This document shows positions 30,529 through 36,068 of a DNA stretch of 36,068 nucleotides, one piece after another (within the stretch, counting starts at the first letter, position 1; every line of letters begins with the position of its first letter). The notes under the pieces were generated by a model, which was not told where the DNA came from, made no database searches, and was given only the letters and a program-made list of their open reading frames with translations. This DNA is from Marmoricola sp. (lineage in GTDB: Bacteria; Actinomycetota; Actinomycetes; Propionibacteriales; Nocardioidaceae): NCBI GenBank assembly GCA_025965195.1, contig JAOPXK010000046.1, positions 1-36,068 on the forward strand, in the 5' to 3' direction. The position numbers were made by a program, and so were the translations under genes.

Positions 30529-31572
30529 ATGCGACTCACCGAGTTCTTCGCCGACGACGCGGCCGCGATCGACGCATTCGTCGCGCTCGAGAACGCCGTG
30601 CAGGACGCGGATGCGCCATGGGAGTACCCGTCGACGACGTACCGCCTCGAGATGCGGATGCGGCACGGCTGGGACGGCGAGCTCAGCCGCTGGTTCCTCG
30701 CGTACGTCGAGGACGGTGATCCGGTTGGCTCCGTGATCATCCATGCCGGCGACTACGACAACCTCGACTCGTGCTGGCTCTCGATCTCGGTCCATCCCGA
30801 CCGGCGTCGACGCGGCCACGGACGGGCCGTCCTCGAGCTCGTGCTCGAGCTCTGCCGTGAGATGAACCGCCCGCTGGTCGGCATCGACGGCTGGGACAGC
30901 GAGGCCACCCATGGGTTCGCAGCCGCTGGTGGGTTCGAGAAGAAGTCGCAGGCGATCAGCCGGAGGATGACCCTGGCTGACGTGCCGGTGGAAACCGTCC
31001 AGGCGCTCTACGACGAGGCCGCCGGTCGCGCGTCGGACTACGAGCTGGTCAGGATCAAGGGCTACTCGCCCGACGACCTGCTGGAGGCGCTGGCCGAGAG
31101 CACGGCAGCAATCAACGACGCACCCCTCGACGACCTCGAGATGGAGGACGAGGTCTTCACCGCCGACCGGATCAGGTGCTACGAGGCGGCGCAGATCGAA
31201 GGTGGCCACCGGTTCTACCGCCTCATCGCCCGGCACAGGGAGAGCGGTGAGATCGGTGGTCTGACCGTGGTCAGCGTCGACGTCGAGCAGCCCGCCGATG
31301 GCGAACAGCACGACACGTCCGTCGTACGAGCCCATCGCGGGCACCGGCTCGGCCTGCTCCTGAAGGCCGACATGGTCCGCTGGCTGGCAACCGAGGAGCC
31401 CGGGTTACGCACCATCGACACCTGGAACGCGGAGTCCAACGACTTCATGATCTCGGTCAACGAACGCCTCGGGTACCTGATCCTGGGTCGCGATGTGCAG
31501 TTCCAGCGCCGGCTCGAGACCAGTGCGCAACCGCCCGAAAGGACTCTGGTTGCCGATCCCGGCCGCCGATAG
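30529..31572 (+). CDS. Double-GNAT-domain acetyltransferase
   Basis: This 347-residue protein has two GNAT folds. The first has the acetyl-CoA loop in ISVHPDRRRRGHGRAVLELV (about residues 85-104), a good RRGxG motif. The second has VVRAHRGHRLGLLLKADMVR (about residues 265-284), a variant RGHRLG loop, followed by DTWNAESNDFMISVNERLGY. Tandem GNATs of this type are common in actinobacteria (mycothiol synthase-like or Eis-unrelated). The conserved WNAxxNxxMxxxNxxLGF ending suggests an N-acetyltransferase for a small molecule. It stands alone, with no operon partner, and its upstream 106 bp show no recognisable operator. Confidence 0.8.
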   Translation: MRLTEFFADDAAAIDAFVALENAVQDADAPWEYPSTTYRLEMRMRHGWDGELSRWFLAYVEDGDPVGSVIIHAGDYDNLDSCWLSISVHPDRRRRGHGRAVLELVLELCREMNRPLVGIDGWDSEATHGFAAAGGFEKKSQAISRRMTLADVPVETVQALYDEAAGRASDYELVRIKGYSPDDLLEALAESTAAINDAPLDDLEMEDEVFTADRIRCYEAAQIEGGHRFYRLIARHRESGEIGGLTVVSVDVEQPADGEQHDTSVVRAHRGHRLGLLLKADMVRWLATEEPGLRTIDTWNAESNDFMISVNERLGYLILGRDVQFQRRLETSAQPPERTLVADPGRR

Positions 31573-31623
31573 GTTGCAGGTGCGCCGGAGCGCAGGCTCC
31601 GGGCCGACAGGACAGGGGATCTG

Positions 31624-31959
31624 ATGCGTAACAAGATGTGTGCGGCTCTTGCGATCGTGTTGTTGCTGGGAACAGCAGCGTGTGGTGGTGGAAGCGGCAG
31701 CAGACCGTCCACCGACGACATCTCCAAGGCACTGCAGAAGGGCACCAGCAGCGGCGACCTCGGCGGCATTCCGAAGCTGGACAAGAAGGCGGCGGACTGC
31801 ATCGCGAAGAGCTTCGCGGACTCCAAGCTCTCCGACAAGGCGCTCAATGCGCTGGTCAGCGGGGACAGCAAGTTCAAGCCGAGTGCGTCCGACACGAAGG
31901 CACTGACGGGCATCATTCCCGCCATGGCGAAGTGCGCGCCGGCGCTCGCTGGTCAGTAG
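31624..31959 (+). CDS. Small secreted lipoprotein, unknown function
   Basis: This 111-residue protein has a lipoprotein signal: a positive N-end (MRNK), hydrophobic core (ALAIVLLLG) and lipobox TAAC with Cys20, followed by a Gly/Ser linker. The mature part is a small helical domain of about 85 residues with two cysteines (Cys at CIAKSFADSK and at MAKCAPALAG), which may form a disulfide. I do not recognise a named family. It ends in front of a strong hairpin shared with the convergent flavin reductase. Confidence 0.75.
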   Translation: MRNKMCAALAIVLLLGTAACGGGSGSRPSTDDISKALQKGTSSGDLGGIPKLDKKAADCIAKSFADSKLSDKALNALVSGDSKFKPSASDTKALTGIIPAMAKCAPALAGQ

Positions 31960-31977
31960 CAGTTCGCCGGTCCGGCG

Positions 31978-32000
31978 CCCGCGGTCACGACGACCGCGGG
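31978..32000. terminator. Bidirectional terminator hairpin
   Basis: A perfect 9-bp stem CCCGCGGTC/GACCGCGGG with a 5-nt loop (ACGAC) lies 18 nt after the lipoprotein stop and overlaps the last codons of the convergent flavin reductase. It has no U-tract, and its position between convergent genes favours termination of both. Confidence 0.65.
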
Positions 32001-32470
32001 TGTCCGGGCTCGATGTCCATCGCGTCCCGAAGGCCGAGTGGCACGGCGTCGTCGAGGATCTCGACGTCCAGCGGTTCGAGCACGAAGCCGACGTGGTCCC
32101 CGAGCGGGATCCGGTCCAGCACCCGACCGACGAGCCGGCGCGGCACCCCGTCCAGCAGCACGACGCCGTCGCGGTCATCCCGGACCGGGAGGCCGGCGAA
32201 CTTGTCGACGGTGTCCCCGGTCTCCGCGCCGAACCGCTCGGCCAGGTCGTGCTGGCCCGACCCGAGCAGGTGTACGCCGAGCAGCTCAGCCTGCCGGGCG
32301 ACGTCGTAGGTGTTGTTGAGGGTCGACAGGCAGACCAGCAGCCGAGGCGGGTCGATGCTGACCTGGCTCGAGAAGCCCACCAGACAGCCCGCCCGTACGT
32401 CGCCATGGCTGGCCGTGACGACCAGGACGGGCGTGTCGATGCCTTCGACGAAACGATCGAAACGGGTCAT
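31985..32470 (-). CDS. HpaC-type flavin reductase domain protein
   Basis: This 161-residue split-barrel flavin-binding protein has TPVLVVTASHGDVRAGCLVG, FSSQVSIDPPRLLVCLS, NTYDVARQAELLGVHLL and a C-terminal strand (DHVGFVLEPLDVEI). It is shorter than HsaB and lacks its N-terminal extension. It is 32 nt downstream of ipdC on the same strand, so it may belong to the echA20-ipdA-ipdB-ipdC operon and supply reduced flavin to an enzyme of that pathway. That role is inference. Confidence 0.8.
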   Translation of the reverse strand: MTRFDRFVEGIDTPVLVVTASHGDVRAGCLVGFSSQVSIDPPRLLVCLSTLNNTYDVARQAELLGVHLLGSGQHDLAERFGAETGDTVDKFAGLPVRDDRDGVVLLDGVPRRLVGRVLDRIPLGDHVGFVLEPLDVEILDDAVPLGLRDAMDIEPGHPRSS

Positions 32471-32502
32471 CCGCCGATCGTGCCACTGCCGTCGGATCAG
32501 CG

Positions 32503-33570
32503 TCAGATCAGGTAGGTCTGCGCTCGCTTGAGCTCAACAGCAGCCTGGGTGACCACCCGGTCGATGAGTGCCTCGCAGGTCGGCAGGTCGTCGATCACGC
32601 CGACGACCTGGCCACTTGCGAGCACACCTGCGGAGGCGTCGCCTTCGACGAGGCCGGCCTTGAGCATCATCGGGGTGTTCGCGGCGAGCACCATCGACGT
32701 CCAGGAGCGGTCCTGGCCGTGCTTCATCGCGCGGCCGTCCTTGACCAGCTCGCGCCAGCTCATCCCGCTCATCTTCTTGAAACCCAGCGTGCGCTTCATC
32801 GTCGGCGCCAGTCGCCGGACCGCATTGGACTCCTCGAGCTCGCTGACGAGCTCGGTGCGGAGCATCCGGTGCGGCATCCCGTCGACCTTGGTCGTGACGG
32901 TGGTGCCGTTCAGGTCTGCCTCGAGATAGCGCTGCTTGACCGGGTCGGGCACGGTGGAGTCCTGGGTCAGCAGGAAGCGGGTGCCCATCCCGATGCCGGC
33001 GGCGCCGTAGGAAAGTGCAGCCGCGAGTCCGCGGCCGTCGAAGAAGCCACCAGCCGCGATCACCGGGATGTCGACGGCGTCGAGGACAGTGGGCAGCAGC
33101 AGCGTGGTGGGCACGCTGCCGGTGTGGCCACCGCCCTCGCCACCCTGGATCATCACTGCGTCCGCGCCCCAGCCGGCCACCTTCTCCGCATGCCGCGGAG
33201 CGCCGACACTCGGGATCACCACGATGCCGTGGTCCTTGAGCTTCTTGATCAGCTCCGCCTTGGGAGCAAGGGCGAACGAGGCAACCTTCACGCCGTGCTT
33301 GATCAGCAGGTCGCAGCGCTCCTGGGCATCGCCCGCGTCGGCGCGGAGGTTCACCCCGAACGGCTTGTCGGTGCGTCCCTTGACCTCGATGATCGCGTGC
33401 TCGAGCTCCTCGTACGTCATGGTGGCGGAGGCCAGGATGCCGAGGCCGCCCGCGTTCGCCGTACCGCTGACCAGGCGTGGGCCGGCGACCCAGCCCATGC
33501 CCGTCTGCACGACTGGATGGCGGACGCCGGCCAGCTCGGTCAGGGGTGTCTTCAGCAGCTGGTCGATCAT
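32503..33570 (-). CDS. ipdC: IpdC, nitronate-monooxygenase-fold flavoenzyme
   Basis: This 355-residue TIM-barrel FMN protein of the NPD/NMO family has VRHPVVQTGMGWVAGPRLVS at the N-terminus, DAVMIQGGEGGGHTGSVPT (phosphate and FMN loop, about residues 138-156) and VIAAGGFFDGRGLAAALSYG, then IGMGTRFLLTQDS. This matches Rv3553 (IpdC), which acts on HIP-CoA catabolites rather than on nitronates. Its ATG overlaps the ipdB stop by 4 nt, the same order as in mycobacteria. It ends 32 nt before the flavin reductase gene. Confidence 0.9.
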   Translation of the reverse strand: MIDQLLKTPLTELAGVRHPVVQTGMGWVAGPRLVSGTANAGGLGILASATMTYEELEHAIIEVKGRTDKPFGVNLRADAGDAQERCDLLIKHGVKVASFALAPKAELIKKLKDHGIVVIPSVGAPRHAEKVAGWGADAVMIQGGEGGGHTGSVPTTLLLPTVLDAVDIPVIAAGGFFDGRGLAAALSYGAAGIGMGTRFLLTQDSTVPDPVKQRYLEADLNGTTVTTKVDGMPHRMLRTELVSELEESNAVRRLAPTMKRTLGFKKMSGMSWRELVKDGRAMKHGQDRSWTSMVLAANTPMMLKAGLVEGDASAGVLASGQVVGVIDDLPTCEALIDRVVTQAAVELKRAQTYLI

Positions 33571-34337
33571 CCGGTCACCACCGGGGGGACTTCACGATCA
33601 CGCAGCAGCCTCGGATCGAGCATCTCCCGGATCAGGATGAGCTCCTCCGTCGTCGGCTGGCGGGTCTCGGGGACCTCGGCAGGCGCGTGGATCTCGAATC
33701 CCGACGCAGCCTGTACGTCGGCCACCGTGACGCCCGGGTGCACGGAGAGGAACTGCATCGTGTTGCCGGGGCCGTTGAAGTCGAAGACGCCGAGATCGGT
33801 GACGACCCGGTGCACGTCGTGGAACTTCGTCGCGGCCGGACCGGCTGCTTCGGCGCGGGTGCGACCGACACCGGAGACGATGTCGACCTGCTCCACGAAG
33901 ACCCGGGTCGAGTGCTTGGGTACCCAGTAGGACGTCCGGTTGTTCACGGTGTTGCCAGGCGCGCCCCGAACGCCGAGGAGCTGGCGATCCGGTTTCGCCC
34001 ACGGGCCGATCGCGGAGATGTTCTGGTTGCCCTCGCGGTCGATCTGGGTGGCGCCCATCATCACGTGGCGCTTGCCGTAGGGCACGGTCGACTCGAGGAC
34101 CAGCCGGAACGGCATCCAGCCCTCGACGATCTCCGTCGACGAGCCGAGCGGGGGGACTCCGGCCAGGATCCTGGCCTCACCGTCGGTGAGCATCAGGTCG
34201 GGGTTGCTGGTCAGCTTGGCCAGCCGGGCGCCGAGCTGGGGCAGCAGTCCCATCGGGCTGCCCATGATCTCGCCGTCCTCGGCGAAGCAGTCGGCGATCG
34301 CAATGGCGCAGATCTCGGCGCGGGTCACGTCGGTCAT
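33567..34337 (-). CDS. ipdB: IpdB, beta subunit of ring C-opening CoA transferase-like hydrolase
   Basis: This 256-residue protein of the CoA-transferase class I fold is the partner of IpdA. The heterotetramer hydrolyses the cyclic beta-diketone COCHEA-CoA, opening ring C. It has TRAEICAIAIADCFAEDGE, LTDGEARIL, MMGATQIDREGNQNISAIG and the product-type tail FDFNGPGNTMQFLSVHPG. Conserved position and length fit Rv3552. It is translationally coupled by 4-nt overlaps on both sides. Confidence 0.92.
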   Translation of the reverse strand: MTDVTRAEICAIAIADCFAEDGEIMGSPMGLLPQLGARLAKLTSNPDLMLTDGEARILAGVPPLGSSTEIVEGWMPFRLVLESTVPYGKRHVMMGATQIDREGNQNISAIGPWAKPDRQLLGVRGAPGNTVNNRTSYWVPKHSTRVFVEQVDIVSGVGRTRAEAAGPAATKFHDVHRVVTDLGVFDFNGPGNTMQFLSVHPGVTVADVQAASGFEIHAPAEVPETRQPTTEELILIREMLDPRLLRDREVPPVVTG

Positions 34338-35218
34338 GCGATCTCCTCGGCGAAGGCGCGGACGGCAGCTTGATAGGTCGACTCGTCGCCGGACAGGAAG
34401 CGCGTCTCGAACGCTGTCCAGGCCTCGTCGTCCTTGGCGGCGGTTGCGTAGGCCTTCTGGAACTTCTCGTCGCGCGCGTACGTCGGCGTGCAGTCGGTGA
34501 AGTGCGCCCCATTGGGCGTCTCGACGACGCCCGTGACCATCGTCCGGTTGAGCAGGAGGGTCTGCAGCGCCGCGTCGATCGTGAGGCCTGCGGTGTCGAT
34601 GATCTGCTCGCAGCTGACGAACGCCTTGTCGGCGGCCATGCAGAACAGGTCGTCGAAGTACGGGTCCGGACCGAGGTACTGGCCGCTGCCGTGCTCGTCG
34701 GCCCGGTTCATGTGCACCAGGGCAACGTCCAGCTTCAAGGCAGGCACCGCGACCAGGACCGGGTAGTCGCCGGGACCGTCGGCGTACGGGCTGGTCACGG
34801 TCTTCAGGCTCGGGTCGTTCTCGAGTACGGCGGACCCGAGGCCCGCGCGCATCGGCAGGAACGGTACCCGTTGGGCGGCCGCCCGCAGGCCGGTCTGGAA
34901 CATCCCCTCGTCCCACTCGGTGAACTCGGCGGTCGCGCCCTGGCGGGCCTTCTGGAAGAGCGGCTCGAGCGGGATCGAGTCCAGCGTGCAGAACGCGAAG
35001 ACGAGTCGTTTCGCCTTGCCTGCTTGGAGAAGCAGACCGACGTCGGGTCCGGCGTACGACACGATGGTGAGGTCCTTCAGGTCGCTGCGCAGGATCGCCC
35101 GCACCAGCGCCATCGGCTTGCGCCGAGAGCCCCAGCCGCCGATCCCGACGGTCATGCCGTCCTCGATCTGGGCGATGACGTCGTCGATGGACATCACCTT
35201 GTCGCGCATCTTCTTCAC
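34334..35218 (-). CDS. ipdA: IpdA, alpha subunit of ring C-opening CoA transferase-like hydrolase
   Basis: This 294-residue protein of the CoA-transferase class I fold has MSIDDVIAQIEDGMTVGIGG with WGSRRKPMALVRAIL, SYAGPDVGLLL and ATAEFTEWDEGMFQTGLRAA. The catalytic glutamate of IpdA (Glu105 in Rhodococcus) should be one of the glutamates at about residues 101-104 of the EWDEGMF segment. The start is GTG 35218, overlapping the echA20 stop (GTGA). Met at 35209 is a possible alternative. Order echA20-ipdA-ipdB-ipdC equals Rv3550-Rv3553. Confidence 0.93.
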   Translation of the reverse strand: MKKMRDKVMSIDDVIAQIEDGMTVGIGGWGSRRKPMALVRAILRSDLKDLTIVSYAGPDVGLLLQAGKAKRLVFAFCTLDSIPLEPLFQKARQGATAEFTEWDEGMFQTGLRAAAQRVPFLPMRAGLGSAVLENDPSLKTVTSPYADGPGDYPVLVAVPALKLDVALVHMNRADEHGSGQYLGPDPYFDDLFCMAADKAFVSCEQIIDTAGLTIDAALQTLLLNRTMVTGVVETPNGAHFTDCTPTYARDEKFQKAYATAAKDDEAWTAFETRFLSGDESTYQAAVRAFAEEIA

Positions 35219-35976
35219 TGGCTCTTGCCCGCCTTGTCGGTTCCCGCAAACGCATCCCGGTGTTCGTCGGCCACTCCGGCGAGGTTGAGCTCCATCGTGA
35301 AGCCCTGCTCGAACCGGTAGCTCTTGTTCACGTCGATCGGGTCGATGCCGTTGATGGCTTCCTTGGCAGCACGGATCACCCGGGTGTCCTTGCGCGCGAT
35401 CTCGGCGGCGACCTTGAGTGCGGCGTCGTCGAGCTGGTCGCGGGGGACGACCTCGAGGACGCTCCCGTGCTGGACCAGGTCTGTGGCAGCGATGTTGCGG
35501 CCGGTGAAGTAGAGCGTGCGCATCAGGTGCGGCGGGACCATCCGGGCGAGGTGGGTCGCGGCGCCGAGGGCACCCCGGTCGACCTCGGGTACGCCGAAGA
35601 ACGCGTCGTCGCTCGCCACGATGCAGTCGGCGTTGCCCACCAGCCCGACCCCGCCGCCGAGACAGAACCCGTTGACCGCAGCGATCACCGGGACCGCGCA
35701 TTCGTAGACCGCCTTGAAGGCGGCGAAGCAGCCCTTGTTGGCGCCGAGCAGGGCGTCGAACCCCTCGGTGTGCTGCATCTCCTTGATGTCGACGCCGGCG
35801 TTGAAGCCCTTGCCCTCCGCCCGGAGGACCACGACCTTCGTCGCCAGGTCGGCGGCGGCCTCGTCGAGCGCCGCGGCCACGTCGAACCAGCCCTGGACCG
35901 TCAGCGCGTTGACGGGTGGAGCGTCCATGGTCACGACGCGGATCCCGTCGGGTCTCAGCTCACTGGTGACCGCCAC
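35215..35976 (-). CDS. echA20: EchA20, ring D-hydrolysing crotonase
   Basis: This 253-residue crotonase-fold protein has the oxyanion segments KGFNAGVDIKEM and VNGFCLGGGVGLVGNADCIV, and FFGVPEVDRGALG near the active site. EchA20 (Rv3550) hydrolyses ring D of the HIEC-CoA intermediate, producing COCHEA-CoA for IpdAB. I choose GTG 35976, with AGGAG about 6 nt upstream (GAGAGGAGCGCCG), because the frame further upstream runs through the KstR2-like palindrome and has no better start. It is first in its operon. Confidence 0.92.
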   Translation of the reverse strand: MAVTSELRPDGIRVVTMDAPPVNALTVQGWFDVAAALDEAAADLATKVVVLRAEGKGFNAGVDIKEMQHTEGFDALLGANKGCFAAFKAVYECAVPVIAAVNGFCLGGGVGLVGNADCIVASDDAFFGVPEVDRGALGAATHLARMVPPHLMRTLYFTGRNIAATDLVQHGSVLEVVPRDQLDDAALKVAAEIARKDTRVIRAAKEAINGIDPIDVNKSYRFEQGFTMELNLAGVADEHRDAFAGTDKAGKSQ

Positions 35977-35996
35977 CGGCGCTCCTCTCGGACCAA

Positions 35997-36014
35997 ACCA
36001 AGCATTTGCTTGGT
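35997..36014. promoter_or_regulatory. KstR2-like palindrome upstream of echA20 and the divergent gene
   Basis: ACCAAGCATTTGCTTGGT has perfect 8-bp arms around a central TT. The right half fits a KstR2 half-site (CTTGNT). The left CAAG is 4 nt further out than in the ANCAAGNNCTTGNT site at 26202, so the spacing is 6 instead of 2. It lies 21 nt from the echA20 start and 12 nt from the divergent ATG. The mycobacterial echA20 operon is in the KstR2 regulon, which supports the assignment. Confidence 0.7.
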
Positions 36015-36019
36015 AGGGT
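36014..36019 (+). promoter_or_regulatory. Putative -10 (TAGGGT) of a leaderless promoter
   Basis: TAGGGT fits TANNNT and ends 6 nt before the ATG at 36026, and no Shine-Dalgarno lies in between. The hexamer overlaps the last base of the KstR2-like palindrome. Confidence 0.55.
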
Positions 36020-36025
36020 AGCAGC

Positions 36026-36068
36026 ATGACCCTGTGGATCGACCTCAACGACGAGGTCGCGCTGGTCA
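36026..36068 (+). CDS. N-terminal 14 codons of a divergent gene, possibly a short-chain dehydrogenase
   Basis: Only MTLWIDLNDEVALV is visible before the window ends. The DLNDEVALV start resembles the first strand of SDR proteins (L-x-x-K-VALVTG), and in M. tuberculosis an SDR gene (Rv3549c) is divergent to echA20. The reading is provisional because the TGxxxGIG motif would lie just beyond the edge. Confidence 0.45.
   Translation, partial: MTLWIDLNDEVALV

Noticed and set aside
31624-31959. Toxin or pheromone peptide
   Set aside because: The lipobox and small helical domain fit a generic secreted lipoprotein. There is no partner gene or export system nearby.

Overview
The window is GC-rich, densely packed DNA from a free-living actinobacterium. 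I infer a Propionibacteriales-type organism (Nocardioides or Aeromicrobium-like). The reasons are the mycobacterial-type SOS box, the ImuA/ImuB/DnaE2 mutasome, a DUF222/HNH-type gene tail, many GTG and TTG starts, 4-nt gene overlaps, and scattered short palindromic repeats built on a GAGCTTGTCGA-type core. The genus is not proven by the sequence.

Layout. (1) Positions 1-5970: the tail of a probable DUF222/HNH protein, then the SOS-controlled imuA-imuB-dnaE2 mutagenesis operon with a perfect LexA box. (2) 5992-15152: steroid ring A/B degradation. hsd4B-kstD diverges from hsaE-hsaG-hsaF around a KstR-type operator, and a second KstR-type operator precedes hsaA-hsaD-hsaC-hsaB. (3) 15165-21416: an insert of other functions. 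It holds a DJ-1/PfpI protein, an arsenic cassette (arsI/cadI diverging from arsR-aqpS-arsC), an AbiEi-like orphan, a tandem pair of CitE/malyl-CoA-lyase-like genes and a TMEM175-like channel. (4) 21394-30051: steroid ring C/D (HIP) degradation. fadD3-fadE31-fadE32-fadE33 diverges from fadE30-ipdF-kstR2-fadA6 around a perfect KstR2-type operator. (5) 30048-32470: small unrelated genes (PLDc_N membrane protein, double GNAT, lipoprotein) and a flavin reductase. (6) 32503-35976: ipdC-ipdB-ipdA-echA20 read from a KstR2-like palindrome, with the first codons of a divergent gene at the right edge.

How the genes work together. KstD introduces the 1,2-double bond that triggers ring B opening. HsaA/HsaB hydroxylate the resulting phenol, HsaC cleaves the catechol, HsaD hydrolyses the product, and HsaE-HsaF-HsaG turn the small fragment into pyruvate and propionyl-CoA. 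The remaining HIP is activated by FadD3 and taken apart by FadE30, IpdF, EchA20, IpdAB, IpdC, FadE31-33 and FadA6, with KstR2 as local repressor. Gene order inside each block matches Mycobacterium tuberculosis (Rv3534c-Rv3538, Rv3567c-Rv3570c, Rv3556c-Rv3564, Rv3550-Rv3553).

The least expected signals are repeats that have become coding sequence: REP-like copies inside or at the ends of imuB, kstD, hsaG, fadE32 and fadD3, and a perfect 23-bp-arm inverted repeat inside fadD3. Also notable is an arsenic cassette with an aquaporin but no pump inside a steroid island. I found no rRNA, tRNA, CRISPR array, insertion sequence or phage genes. No gene-free stretch exceeds about 110 bases.
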